In this document: positions 43,370 to 54,175 of the stretch, piece by piece
How positions within the stretch are numbered: the first letter of the stretch is position 1
Layout of the letters: each line of letters starts with the position of its first letter
NCBI GenBank assembly: GCA_009760855.2
Contig: WPIO01000025.1
Coordinates: 882,501-946,500 of the forward strand
Direction: 5' to 3'
Source: Cristatella mucedo
Taxonomy: Eukaryota; Bryozoa; Phylactolaemata; Cristatellidae
DNA length: 64,000 bases
Made by a program: the position numbers and the translations under genes
Notes under the pieces: generated by a model
Database searches by the model: none
What the model saw: the letters and a program-made list of their open reading frames with translations, nothing else
What the model was told of the DNA's origin: nothing

Positions 43370-44600
43370 ATAGTCGGTGAGTTGCAGTCTCGGCATTGAG
43401 GAGGCAGTGAGCTGAGCTCTTTTAGGAGTTTAGTCAGGCAGAAGTTTTGTTCCAGGCTTTAAGACTGTCGGCAGTTCAGTAGTGCTTGCCGTACCGCGAA
43501 AGATTTGCTCGCTACGGCTGATTTCGGACGCCTGTAATTCTCCGTCGTTGTCGAACAGAGGTCTCGAATCCATAGATTTGGACTTGCTGGCTTAAGGCGG
43601 TGGGCGCTGCTGCACCTCTGCAACAACGAGGGCTTCTACTACTAGCATAAGGACATTTTGGCGACAAAGCAAACGCTTCAAAATTAGCACACTGTCCTTT
43701 CGTTTCCAAGTTCTACCTTATACAGTTGGATAGAGTGCACAGAGCTGACAGCCTGGCCTCGATCCCGATGTCTGACTTCGCATCTTCACGCGAGCCTCCA
43801 AAGTCAGCGACAGCTGACAGGCTGAGCGTAGTCAAGTTGCATATGGCGTCGAATGCTGTTCGGTGCATGCTGCATGGCCCAGAGGACTGATGGACGGATA
43901 GAAAGTGGATTAAATGAGATCTCTAGGAGCGGGTCGTGATTCGTTGCTAAATTGTTGCAAATAACTCAACTTTACTTTGTCAAAAATTAAATCAATTTTT
44001 CAAAGTGCACGTCATCCGGTAGCCAATAGGCGCCAGCCGTCACAGCCAAGCTCATTTAAGAGTAAAGTTAAGCTGCTACGCCAAGCAAAAATATGGCCGC
44101 CGCCTTGGCTTCACATTTTGGGATGATTCTACCATTCGGCTCAACGCTAATCCTAAGCAACGCAATCGTTGTTCATCACCACTGGATCTGTTATTCCGAC
44201 TCTTTTCAGCCGATTGCATTTCGACGATAGTGATTATGCAATGTTTGGTACTCATTGGTAATAATGACAAACGCATGTTTTTGCTTCCAGATAGTGTCGC
44301 CTTTGACTAGTACTTCAGGGGACCGCTCCTTCAGCATTATTGCACGAGTCTCTACCGTTGATCTGTGTAACCAAGTGAAGTGAATATCACCGTAATTTCT
44401 TGGGTGGGGAGAGATACATTGAATCTTCAAGGCTTACGGAGAGATGGCTCGTAATAGCGTTATAGGCTGCCCACCTCGGATATCGGTGAACGTAGCGGTG
44501 GCTGCTACAAACTGACCCCACAAACCTCACGTGCGCGCGCGCGTACCGCGAAGAGGACCAAGTTCCACACACAGAGGTGCACGTGAAAATATTTCGAAGA
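43370..44600. other. No recognisable gene
   Basis: No supported features; short minus frames only. Confidence 0.45.
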
Positions 44601-44618
44601 ACCAGCGACCTGGCGCGC

Positions 44619-45103
44619 TTATTCGCTGCTGAGACGAAGCTGGGGACGAGGCGAACACGGCAAACCGAACGGCTCAGCAGTGAGTAGATCGCCGTAAGCG
44701 GATCCTGTCGGAACAAAGAGAAAGGACAACAGCTTTCGTTCAGGCTGACGGACCGGAAGCAGAAAGTCCTGGGCGCGCCGCGCCGATGGCTGCAGTGTTA
44801 CCGACGCTACTACCATCTACCGCATGGTGCGAATACAACGACGGCACAGCCAGCCGAACTCGGCAGGCAGGCAGCCCGAGGCAGCCGCGAGCCCTGCTGG
44901 GGACATAAAACGCTGCGAGAAAGGGAATTCGCAGCGTCGTCTACGTCGGCCCGCCCTAGGAGCGCCGGCAAGTCGGCGCCTAGCGGCGACTCGCCTCCTC
45001 CGGTCTGGGTGCATCGTCGTCGTCGCGGTCGCACTGCGGCAGTCGCGCTGATGAACAGCGTGGACGAGAGCGCAAAAGCACTTAACTCGCGACGAGGCGG
45101 CAT
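44619..45103 (-). CDS. Hypothetical GC-rich minus-strand ORFs, possible first exon
   Basis: Two consecutive ATG frames occur on the minus strand in a CpG-rich block. One starts at 45103 (MPPRRELSAFALSSTLFIS, 97 codons), the other at 44816 (MVVASVTLQPSARRAQDFLL, 65 codons, ending RPQLRLSSE). Neither has a recognised domain. Position suggests a promoter region, possibly divergent from the CCDC24-like gene that starts about 1.1 kb to the right, and possibly upstream of the candidate exon at 42197-42400. Composition alone could explain both frames. Confidence 0.2.
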
Positions 45104-45104
45104 T

Positions 45105-46220
45105 GATGTCGTTCTATTTAGATGTACTGCTCTCAGCGAGAAGGCACGATTCTATTACTACAACGACTGACTGCCGTGGCGAGTGTAACCGGTAGTATGG
45201 GCCTAGTGAGTAAGCAATTAATTAAGCCGACTAGGCCATTGAGTTTGAAGTCTGCTTGGAGTGCTAGCTCGATTTTTTGCTCTTCAATGCTCACGAGAGA
45301 GAGATAAAAAGAGAAATAACAGCAAAATTTGAAAACACCAAAGCTGTAGGCGTAGTAATTCGAACGCTAGTTGGCGACAAGTGCTCGCTTACGCACCTCT
45401 CGCCGCCCGTAAGGGTAGCGCTCTGTACTAATGTGGACCTCTGGAACGTGAGTCCATGTGAAGAATGATTGGAGATTCATTTAGGGCTCATTTATAAATT
45501 TAAAAAGTCCTGATCGACAAGACTACATCTGGAGAACGTTAATTGCAAGCTGAGCATTAGATTAACTGGAATGCGGCGGGCGCGCGGAGGTCTCGAGTGA
45601 CTGGTACTCTTAGGAACGGGAGGTATTACTAAAAGTCACATTGAATATTGGATAAATAAATACAAATATATTTAATTAGTATTCAAACAAGTGAAATAAT
45701 TAATGTAATTGAAGAAGGAGGTGTGTATCAAAAGGGACTCTGAACTGTGCCTGTCCATGCCCGCCGGTGCCCCCTATCCATAACAACTGTAGACAACTAA
45801 CATGGCTGCCAAGCAAACCTAGTTCCGGTCGACTGAATGAAGCCAACTTAGTATTCGCCGTGCCGCTGTACGCAAACGGACCGAACGATGTACATGTAAG
45901 CTCCCTGTTATGAGGTTCATAACGTAGGGAATCTTTTTAGTGTTACTGCCCGCGGTACTGATTTCACAGCTAGGTGCTGTCGGCTCATTTTATGTTTTAG
46001 CTGGTAGCGTGATGCGTTGCTAAATGCTACGTGAAGTCGCTTTACACGAACAGCTAACTATCAAAATTATCTAATTTATTCTAAACCGCTTCATCAAGTG
46101 CTCTCCATTTTTTATTTTGCGTTTTACTTTAGCGTAGTGCAGGCTGTGTGTGCAGAATAGTGCTTGCTTCAAGAATACGTTGTTCGAGGTACTTCTCACT
46201 GTCTAACACTTTTATTACAG
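45105..46220 (+). promoter_or_regulatory. Region upstream of the CCDC24-like gene
   Basis: AT-rich with no ORF of note. The coding exon is preceded by an acceptor (TTTATTACAG ending 46220) 21 bp before the ATG, so at least one 5' noncoding exon and the promoter must lie further left, possibly in the GC-rich block before 45.1 kb. No TATA or other motif could be fixed. Confidence 0.35.
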
Positions 46221-46567
46221 GCAAACTGCAAAGCGTGGAAAATGAACGACTCAAGGTCCCCGGATACGTATGAAGGCTATACCCCACCGCTGTCTCTGTG
46301 GAAACTGGTGCAGCAACATGTGCATCGTAGTGAGCAGCCTGAGATCAAGAACATGCTCGGCGAAAGCAAAGTAGAGGAGACTGAAGAGCTGCATCGCGAA
46401 GTCGAAATGCTCCTGGAAATCTGGCAGGAGCTTCGTACTGAGAGTGATCAGGTGATCAAGCGTCCGAGTGGGGCGTTGCCGGAGCCGCCTGGGGTACGCG
46501 ACCGGCTAAAACAAGAGATAAGCTTCTTCCTGCAAAGCATACGAAGCAAGGCGGAAGACGAAGGCAG
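46221..46567 (+). CDS. CCDC24: CCDC24-like coiled-coil protein, first coding exon
   Basis: The ATG at 46242 follows an acceptor at 46220 and opens MNDSRSPDTYEGYTPPLSLW, then KLVQQHVHRSEQPEIKNMLG, ESKVEETEELHREVEMLLEI and RDRLKQEISFFLQSIRSKAE. The SLWxLVxxHV opening, the IKxxLGE motif and the Leu/Glu heptads match what I recall of vertebrate CCDC24, whose function is poorly known. The exon ends phase 2 at 46567 before GCAAGT, a GC donor with perfect consensus (CAG|GCAAGT). Read straight through, the frame stays open into the intron, so a transcript retaining the intron would still be in frame. The exon starts with 21 bp of 5' UTR. Confidence 0.8.
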
Positions 46568-46690
46568 GCAAGTTGATACTGCAACTTTATGCTGTAGTTT
46601 CTACCTTTATTGGTCTGCTCAGGCGATGTCTGGCTTGCTCTGTCATATTCGGGCTAGAATGGATTCTATTGCATACTACCATCGTTATAG

Positions 46691-46767
46691 AGATCCCGAA
46701 AAAGCCATTGAAAATTATAAATCGCATATCGTTGACTATGCCCTACATGAATCGACGCATCCACATC
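46691..46767 (+). CDS. CCDC24: CCDC24-like, second coding exon
   Basis: A 77-bp exon after TTATAG (46685-46690), joining phase 2 to the first exon across a 123-bp GC-AG intron. It encodes (R)DPEKAIENYKSHIVDYALHE, matching the conserved CCDC24 segment EGRD....YSxxxxxxALEE that follows directly in the vertebrate protein as I recall it, which supports removal of the intron. It ends phase 1 at CACATC|GTAAGT (46768). Confidence 0.78.
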
Positions 46768-46769
46768 GT

Positions 46770-47855
46770 AAGTTATTGAGATGCTGGGTCTCTTCCATCG
46801 TTTCGCACTCCGAGGTTTTGTAATGGCAGCAGCATTTGTCAGCATGCTCCATTGATAAGTGCACACTGACCTCGTCCAAGCCATCGAATTTTGAGCATAC
46901 ATATTTCGTTGCTAGTGCTCGTAAACCTTAAAGTATCTCTTAAACCACAGCTTCAAAAAATTGTGTGTGCATTCTAGGGCCAGCAACCAGATGTAGCTCA
47001 GGAGAGCTGACTCGACCAGCCACTGCATTGAACCGTGATGGACGCGAGACTCCTGCTTTTCGGTGTACACCAAACAGTGACAAGTACGTAGTTGTGAATT
47101 GAATCGGCCGGGTGCACTATGAAATGCCTTTTTCCCTTTGAGAGAATTAAGCTGTACACGTGTCAATGAGCTAGCTGAGACTGCAGTGTGCATGTCTGTA
47201 TTCGTGCCCGTGTAGTTGCTTCACGGACCAAATGTTACAACTTTTACTTCATCTAAATGAGCAAGCTTGACCGTCTTCCCGGCGCACCGGCTTTATGCGA
47301 ACGTCATGCCGGGCCCAGTCCGAGGGCCTCACTAAACCAATCAAACGATAGTAGCGACTGGAGGTGTGTACACAGAGCACGGACCTAATCAAAGCAAGCT
47401 AGTGACAAGCAGATAGAATTCCTCATTCATGAGGAGCAATTACAAGCCACAATCCTTAGCATGAAGGCGGTTTGTCGGGTTATCCGATCCTTCCGGACCA
47501 GGGTAGAACACGCTGATGTCTTCAGAGTAGCGCATGTGCGGCCCGAACATCTAAGGGCATTATAGACCTGTTCTTGCTCGTTCTTGTGCGACTAAATGCC
47601 GCTTGTCCCTCTAAGAAGTCCAATCTGACCGTCGGAGATTGATGAACTATTTAGCAAGCTAGAGTCTCGTTCTTTATCGGAATTAACCAGACAGATCGCT
47701 CCACCAAGTGAGACCGGCCATACACCTCAACCCACCGAATCAAGAAAGAGCTATCAATCTGTCAATCCTTACAGTGTCCGACCATATGAGTTTTTCCGTG
47801 TTGAAAATGACCAAGGAAAGCTTACCATAGTCTGGTGCTTTATTTGATATAAACT
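46770..47855. other. CCDC24-like intron, no other gene
   Basis: Intronic sequence without repeats I can name; the minus frame at 46912-47193 is featureless. Confidence 0.5.
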
Positions 47856-47856
47856 G

Positions 47857-48125
47857 TAGGACTACAACTACTCTCCAGCTGCCGACTAGTGCTCATCCTT
47901 TCCAGCGGTCCTGAGCTGCTACTTCCATGCTACTCACTACCTCAGCTGCTCTCCTGACTCTGCTATGCTTCCCACTTTCTCTTTGTTGCGTGAGATGAAG
48001 TATGTTGGCTACCGAATGCGTACCGAAAGCCGCTTTGGCTGTGAGTGCGCTATACAAAACTCTCCTGCGTAACACCCACATAGTCTTTTTCGCTTTGTGG
48101 AGTTACAAACGGAGATACATAGGAC
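47857..48125 (+). mobile_element. LINE-A 3' fragment inside the CCDC24-like intron
   Basis: ACTCTCCAGCTGCCGACTAG, CAGCGGTCCTGAGCTGC, TGCGTACCGAAAGCCGC and ACAAACGGAGATACATAGG: the last 260 bp of LINE-A, same orientation as the host gene. Confidence 0.92.
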
Positions 48126-48331
48126 CTATTTACTTACTGCTGTGACCAGGTAGGATCTCTATCTTTTTGTACTCTCTGTCTTTCTGCTCCCTTTTTTTTC
48201 TCACCTTCTATTCTTATCTCGTTCCTCTCCATATAAACCTGCCAGAAGGCTACCTTCTAGGTATGTGAAGTAGGTGGGTTCCCCCTATCAACTGCCGTGA
48301 TTTGAACAAAGCACCATGCGAATACACACAG

Positions 48332-48532
48332 CCCAATACTGCCCAATGGCTTCTATCTGTAGCACTAGTTCACGTTCTAGAGATTGCTCTGTTAATGCTA
48401 CCGAAGTAGAGGCTACACAAGCAGTGCAACTAGAGCAGCCAGCCTGCCCCTTGCAGGCTGCACTACAGCAGAGAGATACAGCTTCCGTGCTGCCAAAACA
48501 GGCGAGCTTTAAGAAAATGTCCTCTAATGCAA
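48332..48532 (+). CDS. CCDC24: CCDC24-like, candidate third coding exon
   Basis: After ACACACAG (ending 48331), an open frame accepts the phase-1 end of the previous exon and reads QYCPMASICSTSSRSRDCS, EVEATQAVQLEQPACPLQAA and SVLPKQASFKKMSSNA, ending at a good donor AA|GTAATT (48533). This region corresponds to the poorly conserved linker of CCDC24. Its phase-1 exit does not match the phase-2 entry demanded by the best acceptors of the next exon, so either this exon is wrong, a further short exon is missing, or a weaker splice site is used. Confidence 0.45.
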
Positions 48533-48849
48533 GTAATTATAATATAGAATAACGATTCGTGTGTTACCTGCGGTAGCTGTACTAGTGAATAGGCAAAATT
48601 AACTTGCTGCTACATGGAAGTAGTAACATAGGAGTGCCTTGGTTTGGAAGTGCCTTGATCCAATTGATGAGAGCTCATATTTATGCACTGTTTCGGTATG
48701 GCAGCAGTAATCATATTTCGCACTGGTAAGTACCCAATTTTCTTTGTCTGAGTGGTTCAGTCTTTGCAACACATCATTGCTGGCAGTTACTTGAGCAGCT
48801 TTCGCCATAGATTCTTGCTTTTGAGAACTTCGATATTTTTCCTTTCAAG

Positions 48850-48942
48850 AATGTCCGTCTCATCGACCATCAGTGACGATGTTGAGCTAATGTCCGATAA
48901 GCTGAATGTACTGCTGCTGGATGACGTGGTTCAGCACCTCAG
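48850..48942 (+). CDS. CCDC24: CCDC24-like coding exon (QLN..HLR segment)
   Basis: Encodes MSVSSTISDDVELMSDKLNV and LLLDDVVQHLR and ends phase 2 at CTCAG|GTAGGC (48943), in phase with the next exon. The segment xLNVxxxDxVxxHLR matches the conserved CCDC24 block. The start is uncertain: acceptors CCTTTCAAG (48849, used here), GCCATAG (48810) and CCATCAG (48873) are all compatible with each other in frame but need a phase-2 upstream exon. GTCTGAG (48752) would fit a phase-1 exon but has a poor acceptor. Confidence 0.7.
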
Positions 48943-48944
48943 GT

Positions 48945-50040
48945 AGGCTGTGCTGCTGCTGCTACAGCTTCATCGGCTATTCTTGTCTGTGGCAATAGGC
49001 AAGTCAGGCAGGACCAATTAGGGCCTGCTTGGACAAGAGTATAGCAACCAAACAACTTCCCATGTTTGTAACAGCGCATCTAGATTACTGCAGCTTTCTT
49101 TATTCAGAGCTCTCGGCCCGTGCTGTTGGCATCTGCAACTGGTGCTAAACTGAGCCGCTCATCTGGCTTGTCACCAACGGCTGCAGCTGTAGCATTGCTG
49201 CAGCACTTCCTGAGCTTCAGTGGCTCCATATCGAGCATCGATTCGACTTTAACTTCCTCTCTTTGGCCTATGGGTTGCTTTACTTGCTTGCACCATCAGC
49301 ATAATTGTCCGACCTCCTTGCTGCTCTTATACACTTGCTTCTCGGCGTCCAGCTGCCTCACTGTTCATTAGCTCTAAGTTGAAATCTTTTGGTGATCGGT
49401 GCACTCAGTTCGCCTGCACCGAAAGCCCGGAATTTGCTTAGGGTTTCTGTCACTGCCTGCATTGACTTTGTATGATTAAAGTATCAGCTAAAGACCCAAA
49501 ATCTGTGCTCCACTTTCCCCGTGCGCCTATGAGCTTGTCTTTAGTTCTTCTGTGCATCTTGCATGCGCACCTGTGCACGATTCAGTGAATGCTTCTAACC
49601 AGGGATACTTCTAACCATTGGCTCCCAGTGTCTTCTTTTGTGCTATTGCATACTAGTCAAGTGCCTTGGAGCAGCAAGAAAGTCTGATAGGTAGATCAGT
49701 GAAAGGCAGTGAAGCGACCTGTATGCCAGGGAGAGGATCTTGGAGTCGTTGATCCTTAATAGGTAGCCATTGAAGCTCAGGCTGCAGATTGAGATTTGGT
49801 TCTCCAAGGATTCTGTGCAGAAGACCTATTATTAGTAGTAGTAGTAGCTTGCATCCGTGAGAAGTTACGGGAAACCTTCAACTTTGTTTTGAAAGGCAGA
49901 TCTGAGTGTCCACTAGCTTGTGAGCATGCCTCATAAAATAATCATCCCCCGAAGAATTAAGAGCAGATTCTATTTATGCATATTCATCACTTACCAAAGG
50001 CAGGCACGGCACGACTTCTGGTCGGTCCAGCTCACTCTGG
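48945..50040. other. CCDC24-like intron with an old LINE remnant
   Basis: The minus strand around 49650-49770 reads LQWLPIKDQRLQDP followed by LPFTDLP, recalling the LHWLPV...LAPSYL region of CR1/L2 LINEs but unlike both LINE-A and LINE-B; I call it LINE-C. A (TAG)n run lies at 49831-49849. No other gene. Confidence 0.45.
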
Positions 50041-50044
50041 AAGA

Positions 50045-50330
50045 TCTTCATTATGCCTACTCAGCTGGTCTAAGCAGAAATGCCAGAAGCACCAGTCTTG
50101 ACACTGTGGAAAAAAGCAAAGTGAGAACGCAAGATGCTGGAATACCATGGCTACTCTTTGAATAACCCTTTTAAGTTCAGTCTTTAGAATTTCTAGTATT
50201 TCCATTTTCAATTTCAACTGTGAGAGTGATCTTGCAGCTAAATATGCAAATTAGAAAATTATCTCCCATTCACCCCTTTTTTCACATTCATCATTGCTGT
50301 ACCGGCTTAGTACTGCTTTAAATATCACAC
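50045..50330 (+). repeat. Diverged dispersed element, copy 1
   Basis: Shares an ordered series of segments with 55597-55865, including CAGCTAAATATGCAAATTAG / CAGCTATATATGCAAATTAG and CACATTCATCATTGC / GACACTCATCATTGC. Both copies lie a few hundred bp upstream of a CCDC24-like exon. The family is not recognised. Confidence 0.6.
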
Positions 50331-50566
50331 TAACGAATCCGTGTAAACCTGTCAGTTTTAGACGACAAAATAACTATCTAACTCTAACGGAGCAAAAAAC
50401 CTGGCTTTTCTACTGGTAGATTGTTATGATTCATGATTGGGTGGCTGACAATGTCGTATGTTTTATCTCGGTGCTTCCCAGCACTGTAGTCTTGTGTGCT
50501 TTACAACCTCTGCAAGAGGCGTCTGTATTGCTCCTGAACTCCTTCTTCTCGTGTGTATTATTTCAG

Positions 50567-50688
50567 ACAATATCTGGAAGATGAACTTGAACAGCTAGTG
50601 CATGACGTCAACTTTCTTCAGCAGTGCTTGGACGAGGAGACTACTTATCAAGATGCTGCTACCCATGTCACTGAACCGAATCTGACAG
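50567..50688 (+). CDS. CCDC24: CCDC24-like coding exon (coiled coil)
   Basis: After ATTATTTCAG (ending 50566) the exon joins phase 2 and reads QYLEDELEQLVHDVNFLQQC, LDEETTYQDAATHVTEPNLT, ending phase 1 at GACAG|GTAATG (50689). This matches the most conserved CCDC24 coiled coil (LLEEExxxLExEIxxLQxCLEEE). The next exon supplies the two bases completing a Glu codon. Confidence 0.85.
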
Positions 50689-50689
50689 G

Positions 50690-51620
50690 TAATGGCAGTG
50701 GCAGAATGCACTAGGGCAAGGCGGGCATACAAAGCTCGCGCAAACTATTGAGGCAGCTCGTAAACACGATCTGTACCCGTTTGTACCAGCCAAGGATCGC
50801 AATTTGTTATTCAGCACACAGCTCGTAACACGAACACACAAATGCGTGCACATGTATGTATACCTGCCTCTCTTTTATGACCCTTCAAAGACATAAGACT
50901 GAGTGTGTGTGGTGCTAGACAGTTTCTAGTATGTACTCAAAGCCTGGGCTATTATCGATACAGCTACGGACAGGCAACAGACTTGTTTCACACAGCAAAG
51001 AAAAAATGTGAAACCCTGTAGTGTATTTGTAGCTATGTTTGTCGACGGAGAAAAGTGTCTGAGTGGGCAGCAGTAGAGAGGGTACCATAATTGCACTGTA
51101 GTTGTGTAGATAAGAAGGTGAAAGCAAAGTTAGAGGTAAGCTGTTTAAACAGTTCACGTATATAGCAGCAGCAAACCTTATCGGCTCTCACCCCACTTTC
51201 AGTAGCACTCAAGGATTACTTGCTGAAGAACACTAGAACCGACGATCTTGGTCATGGAGATAAAGCGCCTTATCCCAGACTAAGTATGGGGCCAGGGTGA
51301 GATCCACAATCTAGAACCTGCTGAGAAAAAGCCCTGTTGCCTATAACCATGTGTAGCTTATTGAGCTCTATTGGGCATGATCACACCTGAGATTCCTCCA
51401 GTGATGTTCTGACTTGCGGCTGTTGCTTCTGCAGACCAAGCAGTTGCAGCAGAGCAGCCTTATAATCAGTAGCTCCAGCAGCAGCTGCAGATGCAGCAGA
51501 AGTCACTGCTTTTTATGGTTAGCCCTAAAAGTAGCCGTAGGAGCATGTGTTATTTTCCTCCGTCTTGTGCACTAGTATGTTTCATTCCTTGAATTATTGC
51601 TGCCTTTCCTGGCAGGATGC
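50690..51620. other. Large CCDC24-like intron, left part
   Basis: Start of a 5480-bp intron. There is no gene in it; minus frames at 50668-50853 and 50915-51157 are featureless. Confidence 0.5.
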
Positions 51621-52260
51621 ATCAATAATTATAATAATAATAAAGATAATAAGACATTTGTATAGTACCACAAGAGAAGTAGACCTCTTTCTGTGCACTT
51701 TACACATGCTGACAGGAAAGCATACCATACCGTACCATGCCTTTTTATGGACACTTTACATAGGCTGGAAAGGAAGCATGCCATTTGATTAGTGATAATA
51801 ATATCTACACTTCAAGCATACACTAATACATAAAGGAAGTTCATATGGACCAAGTAAATATGGTAGGAAAGAAGTGCGTTTTTCGTTTTGTTTTGAATAT
51901 CGTCAAGTCAGGTCATGTCATGTCACAAGAGGTTCCAGGTGTTAGGCATATAAGAACTGAAGGCAATGTCTCCAAAAGATTTGAGGTTATTTAGAGGCAC
52001 CTCCTAAACGACCTATATCCGAGAAGAAGGCAGAAGAACTAAAAGAAGCGTAGGCGCAAATATTTCGTGGAGGTAAGTCATAACAACACGGAAAACACAT
52101 GAGTGATGGGATCTTGAAGTCGATGCATGGTTTGATGGAAAACCAGTGTAGCTCAGAAGCAAGGGGTATAAATTCAGTGTGATGTTCACAAACACAAGTC
52201 TGGCTGCCGGGTTTTGCATCATCTGCAAGTATCTAGTTGCTAAGGCAGAATATTTATAAC
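51621..52260 (-). mobile_element. LINE-B, 5'-truncated, intronic
   Basis: AATAATAATAAAGATAATAA tail at the left, then the LINE-B 3' end (minus: GTAAAGTGCACAGAAAGAGG) and a degraded ORF end (minus frame 52228-52013: NPAARLVFVNITLN...LLSYTGFPSNHAS), equivalent to the AARLV..LHWLPV region. Confidence 0.85.
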
Positions 52261-52559
52261 AGGCTCTAAGGAGCCGAACTCAGTAGCCCGGCTCTTTATG
52301 AACCGATTGACATGTGGCCTTATTAGTTAGCGTGCAAACCGATGCTTACTTGAGATTTCTAGATTCGTTAGACAGTTTAGCGATCATTTAAGTAATTTGT
52401 TGTCGTTTTTTACATCTCTTTATGAAAGGCTGACTGCCAAATCTGATCAACTTAGTCTAAACAAAAGCAAAGCTCCACCCGAATGAAACATGATATGTGA
52501 ATTATAGAAATGACATACACTAGGTGAGGGGAGTCGATTTACCTATGACCATAGAGTAA

Positions 52560-52708
52560 TATATAATATATAATTCACTTGTATAGCACCCCAAGAGAAC
52601 TTAATCTCTATTCAGGCGCTTCACATATGCCTCCGGGCTCGAGCCCACGACCTCAGCCAGACCTTGGTCGGGGGCGAGCACCTTAACCGCTGGACCAAAC
52701 CAGCTCGA
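52560..52708 (-). mobile_element. SINE-B copy, intronic
   Basis: Minus strand: head GGTTTGGTCCAGCGGTTAAG, B-box GGGCTCGAGCCC, then GTGAAGCGCCTGAATAGAG, TTCTCTTGGGGTGCTATACA and an AT tail. Nearly identical to 36095-36240 in the head. Confidence 0.9.
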
Positions 52709-52986
52709 GTGCATTCTCGAGAGTAAGGAGCCAATAGAAAACACGGTTTTCCTTTTCAGGTGACTTTCTCTTTTCAGCCTGTTTATGAGGCTTTCTTTTA
52801 GCTAGTAGGTCATGCTGGGTCTATTCTGTAGTGGTTAACATTTTTAGCAATCGTCTTAAGATGCAAAATTCAACTCTGCACCACCTACCTTGTTTCTCAT
52901 TTCCGAACTGGTTGTAAGCTGTTTTTTGCTAAGAGGACTCAACAGCTTGTGAAGAAACTTTTTGTTAGCATCCTAAATAAATACAA

Positions 52987-53151
52987 GCTGATTTAACATC
53001 CTCTTTTTATATAGCGGCAGAAGAGCCTTGACGGCCATCACCATCGCTTACAGCGGCGATAAAGGATCGCCCACCGCAGGATTCGAACCCACGACCTCGG
53101 GGCGGAGGTCGTGAAAAGCAACCGCCTTACCTAGTGAGCCATTACGGCTAA
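52987..53151 (-). mobile_element. SINE-A copy, full length, intronic
   Basis: Minus strand: A-box TGGCTCACTAGGTAAGGCG, perfect B-box GGTTCGAATCC, body CCTTTATCGCCGCTGTAAGC, tail CTTCTGCCGCTATATAAAAA + GATGTTAAATCAGC. Its internal promoter boxes are the best preserved of the family here, so it may be the youngest copy. The head contains a 9-bp inverted repeat ACGACCTCC / GGAGGTCGT. Confidence 0.93.
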
Positions 53152-53398
53152 CCTAATTTATGATGGATGCATATATATTTTGCATCTTCACATCGTTGCA
53201 TACTTGTTCTAACACCTATGCATGTAACACAGGTGTTACTCCAAATCCAGAAATCCAGATTAATGTTCACGTATTAAGGCTCTGAGGGGTACTTTGGGGA
53301 TGTGTGCTAGCGTTTGTGTTTCTTCTACAACTTTAGAGCTTGTTGACGTCATAGATCGGTTTCCTGCCAAAGTGGCAGCAGTAACTGTTGTTTATCAT

Positions 53399-53574
53399 AT
53401 TGCCTTACTGACTGGCTAGTCACACCTTGTGTGGTTAAAAAAATGACCACCACACCAGGGAGAATGGGAGTGTGGTCATAAGGGCAATTGCCTTACTGAC
53501 TGGCTAGTCACACCTTGTGTGGTTAAAAAAATGACCACCACACCAGGGAGAATGGGAGTGTGGTCATAAGGGCA
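53399..53574. repeat. Perfect 88-bp tandem duplication
   Basis: Two head-to-tail copies with period 88 (53399-53486 and 53487-53574), no mismatches seen. Each unit contains an imperfect palindrome: ATGACCACCACACC facing GTGTGGTCAT across about 13 bp, and a GACTGGCTAGTC hairpin. Confidence 0.97.
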
Positions 53575-53696
53575 ACTGTCGAAGCCACACGATTTTTAGG
53601 CTCAGAGATGTACCCCTGACGAGATGCCGTCTATGACGTGCACCCGTATGACTATGGAAGGCCTGCTGTTCACAGAAGCCATCATTAGCAAGACTA

Positions 53697-53856
53697 GAAG
53701 CCTAGCCTTGTGGTTAAGGTGCTCACCCTGTATTGACCAAGGTCAAAGTGAATGTATTTGACCGAGGTTGTGGGTTCGAGCCCTGCGGCATATGTGAAGC
53801 TACTGGATAGAGATTAAGTGTTCTTATGGCCTAATGCAAATTAATCATATTATATT
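53697..53856 (+). mobile_element. SINE-B copy, intronic
   Basis: Head CTAGCCTTGTGGTTAAGG, B-box GGGTTCGAGCC, then GTGAAGCTACTGGATAGAG, TTAAGTGTTCTTATGGCC and an AT-rich tail. It carries an insertion in the tRNA head (CAAAGTGAATGTATTTGACC) relative to the other two copies. Confidence 0.85.
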
Positions 53857-54069
53857 GGCCTCAACACATTGGCCAATTTTATTAGTAATCCCTTCTTGAG
53901 GCACGTATAGTTTAGCTCATCCGGGGCTGTGCAGCCTGTCAAGCATTCTTTGAAAATTTCTCTCAATATGCTTAATTATTACTGATGCACTTGGGCGTTG
54001 GAGCTCTCGTATTCTTAGCCATCGACCGTCGTTAGCCAGTCAGCAGGCAAGAGAATGAGACATTCAGTA

Positions 54070-54175
54070 ATCATAATAATTATTATAACACACTTGATAA
54101 AGTGCCCCCAGAGAAATCAATCTCTTTCTAGGCACTTTACATTTGCTGCAAAGGAAACACGATCGAAAGGTTAGT
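54070..54175 (-). mobile_element. LINE-B 3' end, intronic
   Basis: ATAATTATTATAACACACTT then CTCTTTCTAGGCACTTTAC and TTTGCTGCAAAGGAAACACG: LINE-B 3' terminus on the minus strand. Confidence 0.9.

Noticed and set aside
52987-53151. tRNA-like sequence with good A and B boxes
   Set aside because: It carries the SINE-A body and tail and recurs elsewhere in the window, so it is a SINE, not a tRNA gene. The same applies to the SINE-B heads.
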